Below are positions 19,953 to 27,534 of a stretch of DNA of 64,000 bases, piece by piece. The first letter of the stretch is position 1; each line of letters opens with the position of its first letter. Under the pieces are notes generated by a model that did no database searches, was not told the DNA's origin, and saw only the letters and a list, made by a program, of their open reading frames with translations. A program made the translations under genes and the position numbers. The DNA comes from Caulobacter henricii. Its GTDB lineage: Bacteria > Pseudomonadota > Alphaproteobacteria > Caulobacterales > Caulobacteraceae. The stretch spans positions 762,501 through 826,500 of the forward strand of contig NZ_CP013002.1 in the NCBI RefSeq assembly GCF_001414055.1. The letters are read 5' to 3'.

Positions 19953-21320
19953 CTAGTAGACGTCGCGTCGATAGCGCCCCGCCTCGGCCAGGGCGTCCAG
20001 GGCCGGTGCGCCCAGAATGTCGGTAAGGGCCGCATGGACATCCTGCGACATGCCCTCCAGCGCTCCGCAGACCAGGACTGTCGCCCCTTCGGCCACCGAG
20101 GCGCGAACCTCATGCGCAGCGGCCCGCAGCCGGTCCTGGACATAGATCCGCTCCGCCTGATCGCGGGAGAAGGCCAGATCCAGCCGCTGCAGGACTCCGG
20201 ACGCGGTCCAGGCCTCGAGCTCCTCGCGATGGAGATAGTCGTGGGCGAGGGTGCGTTCGCCGAACAGCAGCCAGTTGCGATGGCGGCCCTGGGCGGCGCG
20301 GGCCTTGATATGGGCGCGCAGGCCGGCGAGGCCGGTGCCGGCCCCGATCAGGATCAGGGGGGCGTCGCCATCGGGGGCATGGAAGCTGCGGTTGGTCCGG
20401 ACCCGGCCCTGCAAGATCCCGCCTTCGGGGGCCAGCCGGCAAAGCCAGCCCGAGCCCAGACCCAGTCGGCCGTCTTCGGTCTGGACCAGCCTGACGATCA
20501 GCTCGACCCCGCCATCTTCGGGCACGGACGCGATCGAATAGTCCCGGGTCGCATCGCCCGTCTCGGTCACCAGTTCGAAGAGGTCGCCGGCCGACCAGTC
20601 GACCGGTCCCTCAACCGGTTCCAGCCGCACGGACCAGGCCTCGCCGCCCGGACTGCCGGGATTGAGATGGCGGCGCCCGGCCAGACGCCATGCGCCATGG
20701 GCCGGTTCCGTCCAGGCCACAGCCTCGCCCTGGCCGGTCAAGGCGGCCAGTCGCTCGCGCCAGGTCTGCAGGGCCGCTGGGTCGCCGTCATCCACCTCGA
20801 CCCGGTCGAACAGGGGCTGGGCCCCGCAATCGGTCAGCCATCCGTCGAGGCTGCGGCCAAAGGCGCAATACTGGGCGTAGCTGGAATCGCCGAGGGCCAG
20901 AACGCCATGCTTCAGGCCCGAGAGGTCGGGCCGGGTGCCGATCACGTCGCGGATGAAGGCCCGGGCCGGATCGGGGGCGTCGCCCTCGCCGGTGGTGCTG
21001 ACCACAAAGAGGGCCCGCCGCGCCGCCGTCAGGTCGGCGGCCGTGACCTCTGACAGGTCGCGCAGGGTAACCGGCGTGCCGCTGGCGGTCAGGGCCGTGG
21101 CCGTGGCCTGGGCTAGGTCCTCGGCAAAACCGGTCTGGCTGGCAAAGGCGACCAAGACCGGTTCCCCCGTGCCGCGTGCCAGGTCGGCCACCGCGCGGAG
21201 CCGGGCCCGCCGGCGCAGGACCTCGCGGCCTGCGATCAGGGCGCACAGGGCCAGCCAGGCCAGGGCCACCAGCGCTGCGGCAAGGACGCGGCGGGTTTGC
21301 GGATCCAGGGCCTCGATCAT
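19953..21320 (-). CDS. membrane-anchored flavodoxin/ferredoxin-reductase diflavin reductase (CysJ-like)
   Basis: This 455-residue protein is predicted to pass electrons from NADPH through FAD and FMN. One membrane helix (about 12-30) anchors it. A flavodoxin domain follows (about 52-195; ASQTGFAEDLA and STTGEGDAPD at the FMN site, LGDSSYAQYCAFG). A shortened FAD/NADPH domain completes it (about 200-455; RDYSIASVPE at FAD, GAGTGLAGLRAHI and CGALEGMSQDVHAAL for NADPH, ending in an aromatic Tyr). It is smaller than CysJ (about 600) and lacks the linker. The start overlaps the apbE stop (ATGA). As last gene of the Fur-box operon it is a plausible electron source for the periplasmic flavoproteins upstream. 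Confidence 0.88.
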   Translation of the reverse strand: MIEALDPQTRRVLAAALVALAWLALCALIAGREVLRRRARLRAVADLARGTGEPVLVAFASQTGFAEDLAQATATALTASGTPVTLRDLSEVTAADLTAARRALFVVSTTGEGDAPDPARAFIRDVIGTRPDLSGLKHGVLALGDSSYAQYCAFGRSLDGWLTDCGAQPLFDRVEVDDGDPAALQTWRERLAALTGQGEAVAWTEPAHGAWRLAGRRHLNPGSPGGEAWSVRLEPVEGPVDWSAGDLFELVTETGDATRDYSIASVPEDGGVELIVRLVQTEDGRLGLGSGWLCRLAPEGGILQGRVRTNRSFHAPDGDAPLILIGAGTGLAGLRAHIKARAAQGRHRNWLLFGERTLAHDYLHREELEAWTASGVLQRLDLAFSRDQAERIYVQDRLRAAAHEVRASVAEGATVLVCGALEGMSQDVHAALTDILGAPALDALAEAGRYRRDVY

Positions 21321-22309
21321 GGGTCGAGCATGGCCGCCAGGGCGGGTGAAAGCTGTTCCTCAAGACCGGCGCCGGCGCGGCGGATGATCAGGGCGGCGAG
21401 GTCGTGGTCGGTGGCAAAGGCCAGGGCGGTTTCGGGCCCCATCACCGTCAGGGCCGTGGCCCAGGCATCGGCGTCCATGCAGGTTTCGGCCAGGACCGTG
21501 ACACTGACCACGCCCCGGTCGGCGGGCGCGCCGGTGGCCGGATCCAGGGTGTGGGCATAGCGGCGGTCACCATGGTCGAAATAGCGGCGATAGTCGCCCG
21601 AGGTCGCTACGGCCAGGCCATGCAGGGCGACCACGGTCTGCGGACCGTCCTGGCTGGCCGGAGGGCGTTCCAGCTCGACCCACCAGGGCTGGCCGTCGGG
21701 CTTGGCACCGATCCCGCGTAGTTCGCCGCCCACCTCGACCAGGCAGGATTTCACTCCGGCCCGCGCCAGGGCGGCGGCGGCCTGGTCGACGCCGAAGCCC
21801 TTGGCAATGCCATTGAGATCGAGTTGCAGGCCGCCGGGCTGCAACAGGGCGTCGCCGTCCAGGACCAGTTGCCGCCAGCCGCTGGCCTCGCGCGCCGTCC
21901 CGGTCTCGGCCGGTGAAGGCGGCGCGCCGTCGAAGGGGAGGGGACCAAAGCCCCACAGGTCGGTCAGGGCCCCCAGGGTGGGGTCGAAGGCCCCGTTCGA
22001 GGCCTCGGCAATGGCCAGGGCCCGGCGCAGGACGGTGGCCATGCCCGCCGGCAGGGTGGTCCAGGTCCCGGCGGCGCTGCGGTTGTAGCGCGACAGGTCC
22101 GACAGGGGCTCCCACGGACTCATCTGGGCCACCACGGCGTCCAGGGCCCGCTGGACCATGGCGGTCAGACCCGCAAGATCGGCACCGGGCTGGGCCAACA
22201 GTCTGGCAGACCAGGTCGTGCCCATGGTCTCGCCCGCCAGGGCGTGGACCACACCGCCGAGCGGGCGGGCCGGGGGCTCTGTGAGCCGGGGGACGAGGAC
22301 GCGGGTCAA
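21317..22309 (-). CDS. apbE: FAD:protein FMN transferase
   Basis: This is an ApbE family enzyme of about 330 residues that covalently attaches FMN to Thr or Ser in flavinylation motifs of exported proteins. The signatures are GETMGTTWSARL near the N-terminus, LDLNGIAKGFGVDQAAAAL, and the C-terminal HTLDPATGAPAD and DADAWATAL metal site. The first in-frame start is TTG with a weak ribosome site and there is no clear signal peptide, so the true start could be downstream. Its likely substrate is the DUF2271 protein two genes upstream, which has the motif DGVSGAT. It is translationally coupled to the reductase gene. Confidence 0.93.
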   Translation of the reverse strand: MTRVLVPRLTEPPARPLGGVVHALAGETMGTTWSARLLAQPGADLAGLTAMVQRALDAVVAQMSPWEPLSDLSRYNRSAAGTWTTLPAGMATVLRRALAIAEASNGAFDPTLGALTDLWGFGPLPFDGAPPSPAETGTAREASGWRQLVLDGDALLQPGGLQLDLNGIAKGFGVDQAAAALARAGVKSCLVEVGGELRGIGAKPDGQPWWVELERPPASQDGPQTVVALHGLAVATSGDYRRYFDHGDRRYAHTLDPATGAPADRGVVSVTVLAETCMDADAWATALTVMGPETALAFATDHDLAALIIRRAGAGLEEQLSPALAAMLDP

Positions 22310-22334
22310 GACGGAGCGATTCTGGATCGAAACC

Positions 22335-22363
22335 GGCCCTTCCCCCGCTGAGAGGGAAGGGCC
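22335..22363. other. hairpin in the DUF4198-apbE spacer
   Basis: A 10-bp stem (GGCCCTTCCC and its complement) with a 9-nt loop lies in the only gap over 15 nt inside the iron/flavin operon. No T run follows on the minus strand. It could stabilise the upstream mRNA or partly terminate transcription before apbE. Confidence 0.45.
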
Positions 22364-22369
22364 AGGGCC

Positions 22370-23245
22370 TCAGGGCCGCTGGGCTTCGATCACGGCGGTG
22401 TAGCTGGCCGAGAATCCGTCGCCGGCCAGGGCCGTCGCCGGGGCCGGGGCGGCGGGGGCCGCGCCCATGCCGCCGGCCTGACCGCGCGGCACGCTTTCGC
22501 CACCCCGGGCCGTGGCGTTCAGCCAGTACATGCCGGCGTCCGGCAGGGTAAAGGTCACGGCACCGTCCGGGCCGGTCTTGACCTTGATGTCACCCGGGGT
22601 GGCGCGCCAGCGTGACCCGCCGGGCACCAGGGTGATCTCCAGACCGGCGGCCGGCTTGCCGTCGAGCAGGAATTTGACGGTCGCAGGCTCGCTGGCGACG
22701 ATGTCGGTCGGATGGGTCACCGGCACCAGCTCCAGGCCCTTGCCGGTCGGCTTGAAGACCTCGGTGCTGGGCTTGTCGCGCGAGACGAAGGTCTCATTGC
22801 GATTGCTGCCCCTGATGGTCTTCAGGTCGGTGGCGCCGGCCGGGACCGCCTTGGCGAAGTCGTCGGCGGTGCCGCGGAAACGCTTGATCTCGCCCGCCTC
22901 GGTCCAGCTAGCCGTGACGGTGTTGGAGGCCGTGACGATCTTCCAAGTGCCGGCCTGGTTCAGCTGCACGTCGAACACCGAGCGGTACTGACCCGTCGAA
23001 GCGTTCTGCAGCTTCTGGATCGTGCCGTCGGGGGCGATCGCCACCACGCCGTCGATGCGCATGGCCCTGTGGTCGGGAAAGAACAGCGTGTTGGAGATGG
23101 CGGCATCCACCGTCACCCACGAGCCGTCGCCCGACAGCACGGTGAACGAGGGCACCATCCAGGCGCGGTGGGCGCTGGCCGACAGCGGCAGGGCCAGGGC
23201 GAGGCCGGCGGCCGCGACGGCGAGGAGGCGGGTCTTCAGGGACAT
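22370..23245 (-). CDS. DUF4198 periplasmic protein
   Basis: This 291-residue exported protein has a Sec signal peptide (LLAVAAAGLALALPLSASA) followed directly by HRAWMVPSFTVLSG. That start, with a histidine at the mature N-terminus, is typical of DUF4198. A beta-rich domain continues, with GYWL-like end strands (GMYWLNATARGGE) and an Ala/Pro-rich linker near residues 255-275. Members occur beside TonB receptors and PepSY proteins in metal-uptake loci; a metal-binding or accessory role is presumed, not shown. It is the third gene of the Fur-box operon, 12 nt after DUF2271. Confidence 0.85.
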   Translation of the reverse strand: MSLKTRLLAVAAAGLALALPLSASAHRAWMVPSFTVLSGDGSWVTVDAAISNTLFFPDHRAMRIDGVVAIAPDGTIQKLQNASTGQYRSVFDVQLNQAGTWKIVTASNTVTASWTEAGEIKRFRGTADDFAKAVPAGATDLKTIRGSNRNETFVSRDKPSTEVFKPTGKGLELVPVTHPTDIVASEPATVKFLLDGKPAAGLEITLVPGGSRWRATPGDIKVKTGPDGAVTFTLPDAGMYWLNATARGGESVPRGQAGGMGAAPAAPAPATALAGDGFSASYTAVIEAQRP

Positions 23246-23257
23246 CGGGGTTCTCGC

Positions 23258-23779
23258 TTACTTGACGGAGACGGTGACGGCGCCGAGCTCGGCCGCGCCC
23301 TTGGCTGAAGCCGGCTTGCCCGGCTTGCCCCAGACGAAGGGCACGCGGACGGCCTCATGGCCGCCGACCTCGCGGGCGGCCTCGACCACCAGATTGTACG
23401 AACCGGGCTTGAGGGTCTTCAGCGCGCCCCTTGTGCCGCTGAACACCAGCTTCTGCGGGCCGGGCGCGCGGGTGGCGCCGCTGACGCCGTCGGCGGGGAA
23501 GGTCATCTCGCGGCCGGCCTTGCGCCACCACTGGCGCATATCCTTCAGCCACTTGGTGCCGTGGTCTTCCTTGGTGTCGGGATCATACCAGACGGCGAGG
23601 GTCCCGGCGGCGGTGGCGTCGGGGTTCTCGATCCAGATGGACACATAGGGCCGGTGATACTCGGCCACCGACAGGCGGGGGATCTCGACGGTCACATTGA
23701 GGTCGGCGGCCAGGGCGGGTGTGGCGGCGGCCCCGACGGCGGCGCCGGCAAAGGTCAGCAGGGAGACGGAAGGCTTCAA
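23258..23779 (-). CDS. DUF2271 periplasmic protein with flavinylation motif
   Basis: This 173-residue exported protein starts at TTG with GAGG seven bases upstream. A signal peptide (about 1-25) precedes one immunoglobulin-like beta domain: SVAEYHRPYVSIWIEN, then LAVWYDPDTKEDHGTKWLKDM. Residues 97-103, DGVSGAT, fit the ApbE target consensus Asp-x-x-(Ser/Thr)-Gly-Ala-Thr, with Thr103 as predicted FMN attachment site. An ApbE is encoded in the same operon. The product is therefore predicted to be a periplasmic flavoprotein receiving electrons from the membrane for iron reduction. That chain is inference from family and context. Confidence 0.88.
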   Translation of the reverse strand: MKPSVSLLTFAGAAVGAAATPALAADLNVTVEIPRLSVAEYHRPYVSIWIENPDATAAGTLAVWYDPDTKEDHGTKWLKDMRQWWRKAGREMTFPADGVSGATRAPGPQKLVFSGTRGALKTLKPGSYNLVVEAAREVGGHEAVRVPFVWGKPGKPASAKGAAELGAVTVSVK

Positions 23780-23788
23780 CGCTTCACC

Positions 23789-24418
23789 TCAGAGGTGGAC
23801 AAACAGGATGACGAGAATGACCGGCGCGGCCAGGCCGGCGGCGACCAAGGGCCAGGTCAGGGGGCGGGCCCGGGCATGGAACTGCAGCAGGATCAGGCCG
23901 GTGAGCGTGAACACGATGGTCGCGGCCGCGAAGATGTCGATGAACCACGACCAGGCCTCGCCGGTATTGCGGCCCTTGTGCAGGTCATTGAGCAGGCTGA
24001 TCGCGCCGCGCGTGGTCTTTTCGTGCTCGACGGCCCCGGTCTCGCGGTCGATCGACAGCCAGGCATCGCCGCCAGGACGGGCGAGGGCGACATAGACCTC
24101 CGCCTCCGACCACTCGGCCTCGCGGCCGGCGATGTCGGTCCCGACCGCCTTGTCCAGCCAGTGCTGCAGCTTCAGGGGCAGGGGGCGCTTGCCCTCGACC
24201 GGACCCCGGGCCAGGTCAGAGACCAGATCGGCCGGCAGGGTGGCCTTGCGGCTGACCACGACGGGCTCGGCCTCGATCTGGCCCGCATGGTTCAGGGTAA
24301 TGCCGGTGATCGAGAACAGCAGCATGCCGATCAGGCTCAGGGCCGCGCTGATCCAGTGCCACTGGTGCAGCTGCTTCAGCCAGAACGAGCGGCGATGCTG
24401 GGCGGTGGCGGACGACAC
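23789..24418 (-). CDS. PepSY-associated inner-membrane protein
   Basis: This 209-residue protein has an N-terminal helix after a basic stretch (HRRSFWLKQLHQWHWISAAL). A periplasmic PepSY-like domain follows (about 45-135, EVYVALARPGGDAWLSIDRETGAV), and then HKGRNTGEAWSWFIDI and two C-terminal helices. The HxxH-like histidines near helix 1 (H20, H26 region) and His134 before helix 2 resemble haem-binding PepSY reductases, but this is a short version. It starts with GTG and is the first gene of the operon. A Fur box lies 44 bp upstream, so iron limitation should induce it. Confidence 0.85.
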   Translation of the reverse strand: MSSATAQHRRSFWLKQLHQWHWISAALSLIGMLLFSITGITLNHAGQIEAEPVVVSRKATLPADLVSDLARGPVEGKRPLPLKLQHWLDKAVGTDIAGREAEWSEAEVYVALARPGGDAWLSIDRETGAVEHEKTTRGAISLLNDLHKGRNTGEAWSWFIDIFAAATIVFTLTGLILLQFHARARPLTWPLVAAGLAAPVILVILFVHL

Positions 24419-24461
24419 GAGGCGACAGAAACCCTGGGCAGGAACGGTTCCTGTCCATACT

Positions 24462-24476
24462 TGAGAACGACTTTCA
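24462..24476. promoter_or_regulatory. Fur box
   Basis: TGAGAACGACTTTCA fits the 7-1-7 Fur inverted repeat (TGANAANNANTTNCA), 44 bp upstream of the PepSY gene. It supports iron-repressed transcription of the five-gene operon that ends at 19953. Confidence 0.75.
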
Positions 24477-24579
24477 ATATCAAGCGGGGATTTGTGGCTT
24501 GGCCGCCGGGTTTCGGGAAGACAGGAAAGCCCCCGCCCGGTGTCGAAAACTTGCAGCAGGAGAGCGGGTGTGGCCCGGG

Positions 24580-24960
24580 CTAGGGCCCACTCGATAACTT
24601 CAAGCGCCCGGGAGGCCTGCCCCGTTTGCGATGCGTTTCGGACTCGATCGCCAGAAAGCAGAGCACCTTGCCGACATCATCGAAGATCGGACGGATTTCG
24701 ATATCGCAGAGATAGGGTTCGCCATTCTTGCGGTAATTGACCAGTACGGTCCGGTGCGTAACGCCCGCTCTTATCGCTCGGCGCAGCACAGCGAGCGCAG
24801 CCTTGGATGTCTTCTCGCCCTGCAGCATCGAGGGTTTGCGCCCGATCAGCTCCGACGCATCGTAGCCGGTCATTTTCTCGAATTCGGGGTTCACCCACCT
24901 GATGGTGGGGCCCGCGGGCCCCAAACCGGCATCCGTGATCAGCATTGCCGGGTGCGACAT
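24580..24960 (-). CDS. single PAS (LOV-like) domain protein lacking the photoactive cysteine
   Basis: This 126-residue protein is one PAS domain with LOV-like features: VNPEFEKMTGYDASELIGRKPSMLQGE, then NYRKNGEPYLCDIEIRPIFDDVGKVLCFLAIESE. In true LOV domains the helix reads GRNCRFLQG with the adduct-forming Cys; here GRKPSMLQG has Pro at that place. Flavin contacts in the NYRKNGEPY strand look retained. A basic tail (HRKRGRPPGRLK) follows and no output domain is present. GAGG precedes the ATG. It is divergent from the PAS-containing chemoreceptor across an AT-rich spacer, so a signalling partnership is possible but unproven. Confidence 0.82.
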   Translation of the reverse strand: MSHPAMLITDAGLGPAGPTIRWVNPEFEKMTGYDASELIGRKPSMLQGEKTSKAALAVLRRAIRAGVTHRTVLVNYRKNGEPYLCDIEIRPIFDDVGKVLCFLAIESETHRKRGRPPGRLKLSSGP

Positions 24961-25283
24961 GTTGCCTCGTACGCCCCAGGGCGACGACCATCACAAGATG
25001 GGGGCTCTTTGGCCAGGAGATCAATGTGCTCTCAAATTAATGAACTGGCAATGAATTTTGAAACCTCGCAAGTCATTGTTATGTGCAGACTTCCCGTTGC
25101 GTGCGGCCCTGCAATTTCAGGCCATTGTTTTATTCATTCAAAATTAATCGGCTGAAAATTTTCAAATAATTCAAACGCAACTACAGGTTAACGTTGCGGG
25201 GGGGGGGCGGGAGAATTTCATGTTTAATTGTTGTTAGGATTTGCGGCTCTTTCCTCCATCTCCGCAGGATCGAGGAGACCGAC
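24961..25283. other. AT-rich spacer with a G10 tract
   Basis: No gene is seen. Bases 25020-25190 are clearly richer in A/T than the surroundings, with runs such as AAATTAAT and AAAATTTTCAAATAATT. An uninterrupted run of ten G (25198-25207) lies 77-86 bp before the chemoreceptor ATG. Such homopolymers can slip and change promoter or leader strength. Sequencing error at the run is also possible. Confidence 0.6.
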
Positions 25284-26786
25284 ATGGGATTTTTTGACGG
25301 AGAGAAAATTCGCAAAGCTTCCTCTGAAAAGTTGACCGAGCTTGAGCACAAGCTGTCCGCCATCGACCGGTCTCAAGCAGTCATCGAGTTCAATCTCGAC
25401 GGCACAATCATCACAGCGAACAACAACTTCCTGACGGCGAAGGGATATAGCCTGGCTGAGATCCAGGGCTGCCACCACAGCATGTTCATGGATCCGGCTG
25501 ATGCGAACCACCCTGACTATCGGGCGTTCTGGCAGGACCTGAACAATGGTGCCTTTGTCGCCAGAAAGTTCAGGCGCATGGCCAATGGAGGCCGCGAGGT
25601 CTGGCTGCAGGCGTCCTATAATCCGGTGCTCAATGAGACGGGCAAGGCCTACAAGGTGATCAAGCTGGCCGTTGATATCACCAAGGCCGAGCTGGCGTTC
25701 CAGCAGGTCGAGTTCGAGCGCGTGAAAAGCGCGGAAGAGCAAAGCGAAGTCGTTTCCAGGCTGGCTGTCAGTTTGCAAAGCCTCTGCGAAGGCGACCTGA
25801 CTTGCCAGATCGACGCCGATTTCAAGGGCGCTTACCTGGCGATCAAGACCGACTTCAACAAGGCCGTCACCTCGCTGCGTGAGGCCTTGAGCGCGATCGC
25901 CGTTTCGTCCGAATCCATGCGTGGCGGATCTGACGAGATCGCCTCAGCCTCCGACGACCTCTCACGACGTACCGAACAACAGGCCGCCAGCCTGGAGGAA
26001 ACCGCTGCGGCGCTCGACGAGATCACCGCCACTGTCAAGCGCAGCGCTGAAGGCACCACGAAGGCGTCCTCGGCGGCAAGCTCGGCCAAGGCCGGTGCCG
26101 AAGCGTCCGGTGAGGTTGTGCGCGAAGCGATCCTGGCCATGGGCGAGATCGAGCAGAGCTCCGGAAAGATCACGCAAATCATCGGGGTGATCGATGAGAT
26201 CGCTTTCCAGACGAACCTGCTGGCGCTCAACGCCGGCGTCGAAGCGGCCCGCGCCGGCGAGGCAGGCCGGGGCTTTGCTGTCGTCGCACAGGAGGTCAGA
26301 GCCCTGGCCCAACGCTCGGCCGAGGCCGCCAAGGAAATCAAGGCGCTGATCTCGGCTTCGACCGCCCAGGTGGGCAAGGGCGTGAAACTGGTCGGAGAGA
26401 CCGGGACCGCCCTGACGGACATTGTGGCCAGGGTTGCCGAAATCGACTCCCTGATCTCCGAAATCGCCTTGTCGTCTCAGGAGCAGGCCACCGGCCTGAA
26501 CCAGGTGAACAGCGCGGTCAACCAGATGGATCAGGTCACCCAGCAGAACGCCGCCATGGTGGAGGAGGCGACAGCCGCCGCCGCCAGTCTGCAGTCCGAA
26601 GCGCAACAACTGGCCCGTCACGTCGGAAGGTTCCAGCTCGGCGGCAATGGGCGGAGCGCTGCAACACGACAACCCGCTGTCGCCGATCAGTATACCCCGG
26701 GCCGTGGCGCGCTGGCTGAAGATCGCCCCAGGCTCTTGAAGGCTGTCGGGGGTGGTGCGGCCTCAAGCGCCTGGGAAGATTTCTAG
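25284..26786 (+). CDS. soluble PAS-type methyl-accepting chemotaxis protein
   Basis: This 500-residue cytoplasmic chemoreceptor signals to CheA through CheW. It has a PAS domain (about 15-145; IEFNLDGTIITANNNFL, then AYKVIKLAVDITKAEL), a HAMP-like segment (LCEGDLTCQIDADFKGAYLAIKTDFN) and a long coiled-coil signalling domain. The signalling tip is IDEIAFQTNLLALNAGVEAARAGEAGRGFAVVAQEVRAL. No membrane helix is present. The C-terminus AWEDF fits the xWxxF pentapeptide that tethers CheR/CheB in other receptors, so it may recruit the adaptation enzymes. I chose the ATG with GGAG upstream; the longer frame runs into the G tract. The ligand may be a redox or flavin signal, as in Aer-like PAS receptors. 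Confidence 0.92.
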   Translation: MGFFDGEKIRKASSEKLTELEHKLSAIDRSQAVIEFNLDGTIITANNNFLTAKGYSLAEIQGCHHSMFMDPADANHPDYRAFWQDLNNGAFVARKFRRMANGGREVWLQASYNPVLNETGKAYKVIKLAVDITKAELAFQQVEFERVKSAEEQSEVVSRLAVSLQSLCEGDLTCQIDADFKGAYLAIKTDFNKAVTSLREALSAIAVSSESMRGGSDEIASASDDLSRRTEQQAASLEETAAALDEITATVKRSAEGTTKASSAASSAKAGAEASGEVVREAILAMGEIEQSSGKITQIIGVIDEIAFQTNLLALNAGVEAARAGEAGRGFAVVAQEVRALAQRSAEAAKEIKALISASTAQVGKGVKLVGETGTALTDIVARVAEIDSLISEIALSSQEQATGLNQVNSAVNQMDQVTQQNAAMVEEATAAAASLQSEAQQLARHVGRFQLGGNGRSAATRQPAVADQYTPGRGALAEDRPRLLKAVGGGAASSAWEDF

Positions 26787-26787
26787 A

Positions 26788-26901
26788 ATGGTCGCGCCCG
26801 ACATCCGTTTCGTCGACGCCATCATCCCCCTGGAGGGGCGGATGCTCGGCGGCCTGCGGGTCTCTGCCCTGATGCCGGCCGAGGCGCGCCTGGCCGCATA
26901 G
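26788..26901 (+). CDS. possible 37-aa peptide after the chemoreceptor
   Basis: An ATG one base after the chemoreceptor stop opens a 37-codon frame (MVAPDIRFVDAIIPLEGRML...). It ends 25 nt before the next gene. I do not recognise it. It could be a remnant of a larger gene or a spurious frame. It has no independent ribosome-binding site apart from coupling to the upstream stop. Confidence 0.3.
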   Translation: MVAPDIRFVDAIIPLEGRMLGGLRVSALMPAEARLAA

Positions 26902-26926
26902 GTGTCCGCCTTCAGGAGCCTGCAAA

Positions 26927-27193
26927 ATGGCCGTCGTTCAGTTCCCCCGCCCTGCCAAGCCTGGCGAGATCTATCATCCGGTCCCTGAGGATCTGATCGA
27001 GATAATCTCGGCGGTTCAAGTCCTGGGCGAGCCGGTGACGGCCGGCGAGATCCAAATAATACTAACTCTGCGCGCCGTCCCGATATGTCTTAACGAACTC
27101 AACGATCACCTCAATACGCATTGCTCGCCTCAGGATGTCTTTGACCAGCAAGTCATTTTTCGGAAGATCAGTATCAAACAACAGGAATACTGA
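26927..27193 (+). CDS. small uncharacterised protein
   Basis: This 88-residue protein has no family I recognise. AGGAG lies 10 nt before the ATG. Helices are likely in PEDLIEIISAVQVLGEPVTAGEIQIILTLRAV and PICLNELNDHLNTH, suggesting a small helical or winged-helix-like fold. Codon use is less GC-biased than that of neighbours (ATA, TTA-type and AAT codons appear), which suggests foreign or poorly conserved DNA. It is in line with the chemoreceptor and may be co-transcribed with it. Confidence 0.55.
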   Translation: MAVVQFPRPAKPGEIYHPVPEDLIEIISAVQVLGEPVTAGEIQIILTLRAVPICLNELNDHLNTHCSPQDVFDQQVIFRKISIKQQEY

Positions 27194-27248
27194 GCCTTCA
27201 CACGTGAATTCAGGGCCATTCTGAACCAGGTCAGCCTGGGCCCGAGTT

Positions 27249-27353
27249 TAAGGTGACAGTGCACGAATTGACGGAATGCGGTCCAGAACGCTCGCTCAGT
27301 CCCGCCAAGCGGGGGGCGCAAGCCGAAGCGTAATCAAGTGCACGGTCACCTTA
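27249..27353. repeat. inverted-repeat-bounded element, possible IS relic
   Basis: TAAGGTGACAGTGCAC (27249-27264) and the complement of 27338-27353 (TAAGGTGACCGTGCAC) match at 15 of 16 positions and enclose 73 bp. A further copy of the motif TTTAAGGTGG, inverted, follows at about 27366-27377. No transposase is encoded. The 340-bp spacer (27194-27534) has no convincing gene. It looks like a decayed insertion element or a small non-autonomous one. Confidence 0.55.
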
Positions 27354-27534
27354 GTCCGCCGTAATCCACCTTAAACCCGCAAGTTTGAAGCTCGGGTCCG
27401 GTCCGTTCCGGAAATTGAAATAGGCTTGCTCTGACAGCCCCCGGTTTCCGAACATCATTCAAGGCCAGCGGAATGAACGGGTTTGAAAATCTCTGCTCAA
27501 CTGTAGTGTCTAGCTGAACCGAAAGGGATTCTGG

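Noticed and set aside
27130..27321. 63-codon minus-strand frame across the inverted-repeat element as a transposase fragment
   Set aside because: No DDE or integrase motif is visible, and it overlaps the 88-aa gene. The repeat arms alone support only a relic.
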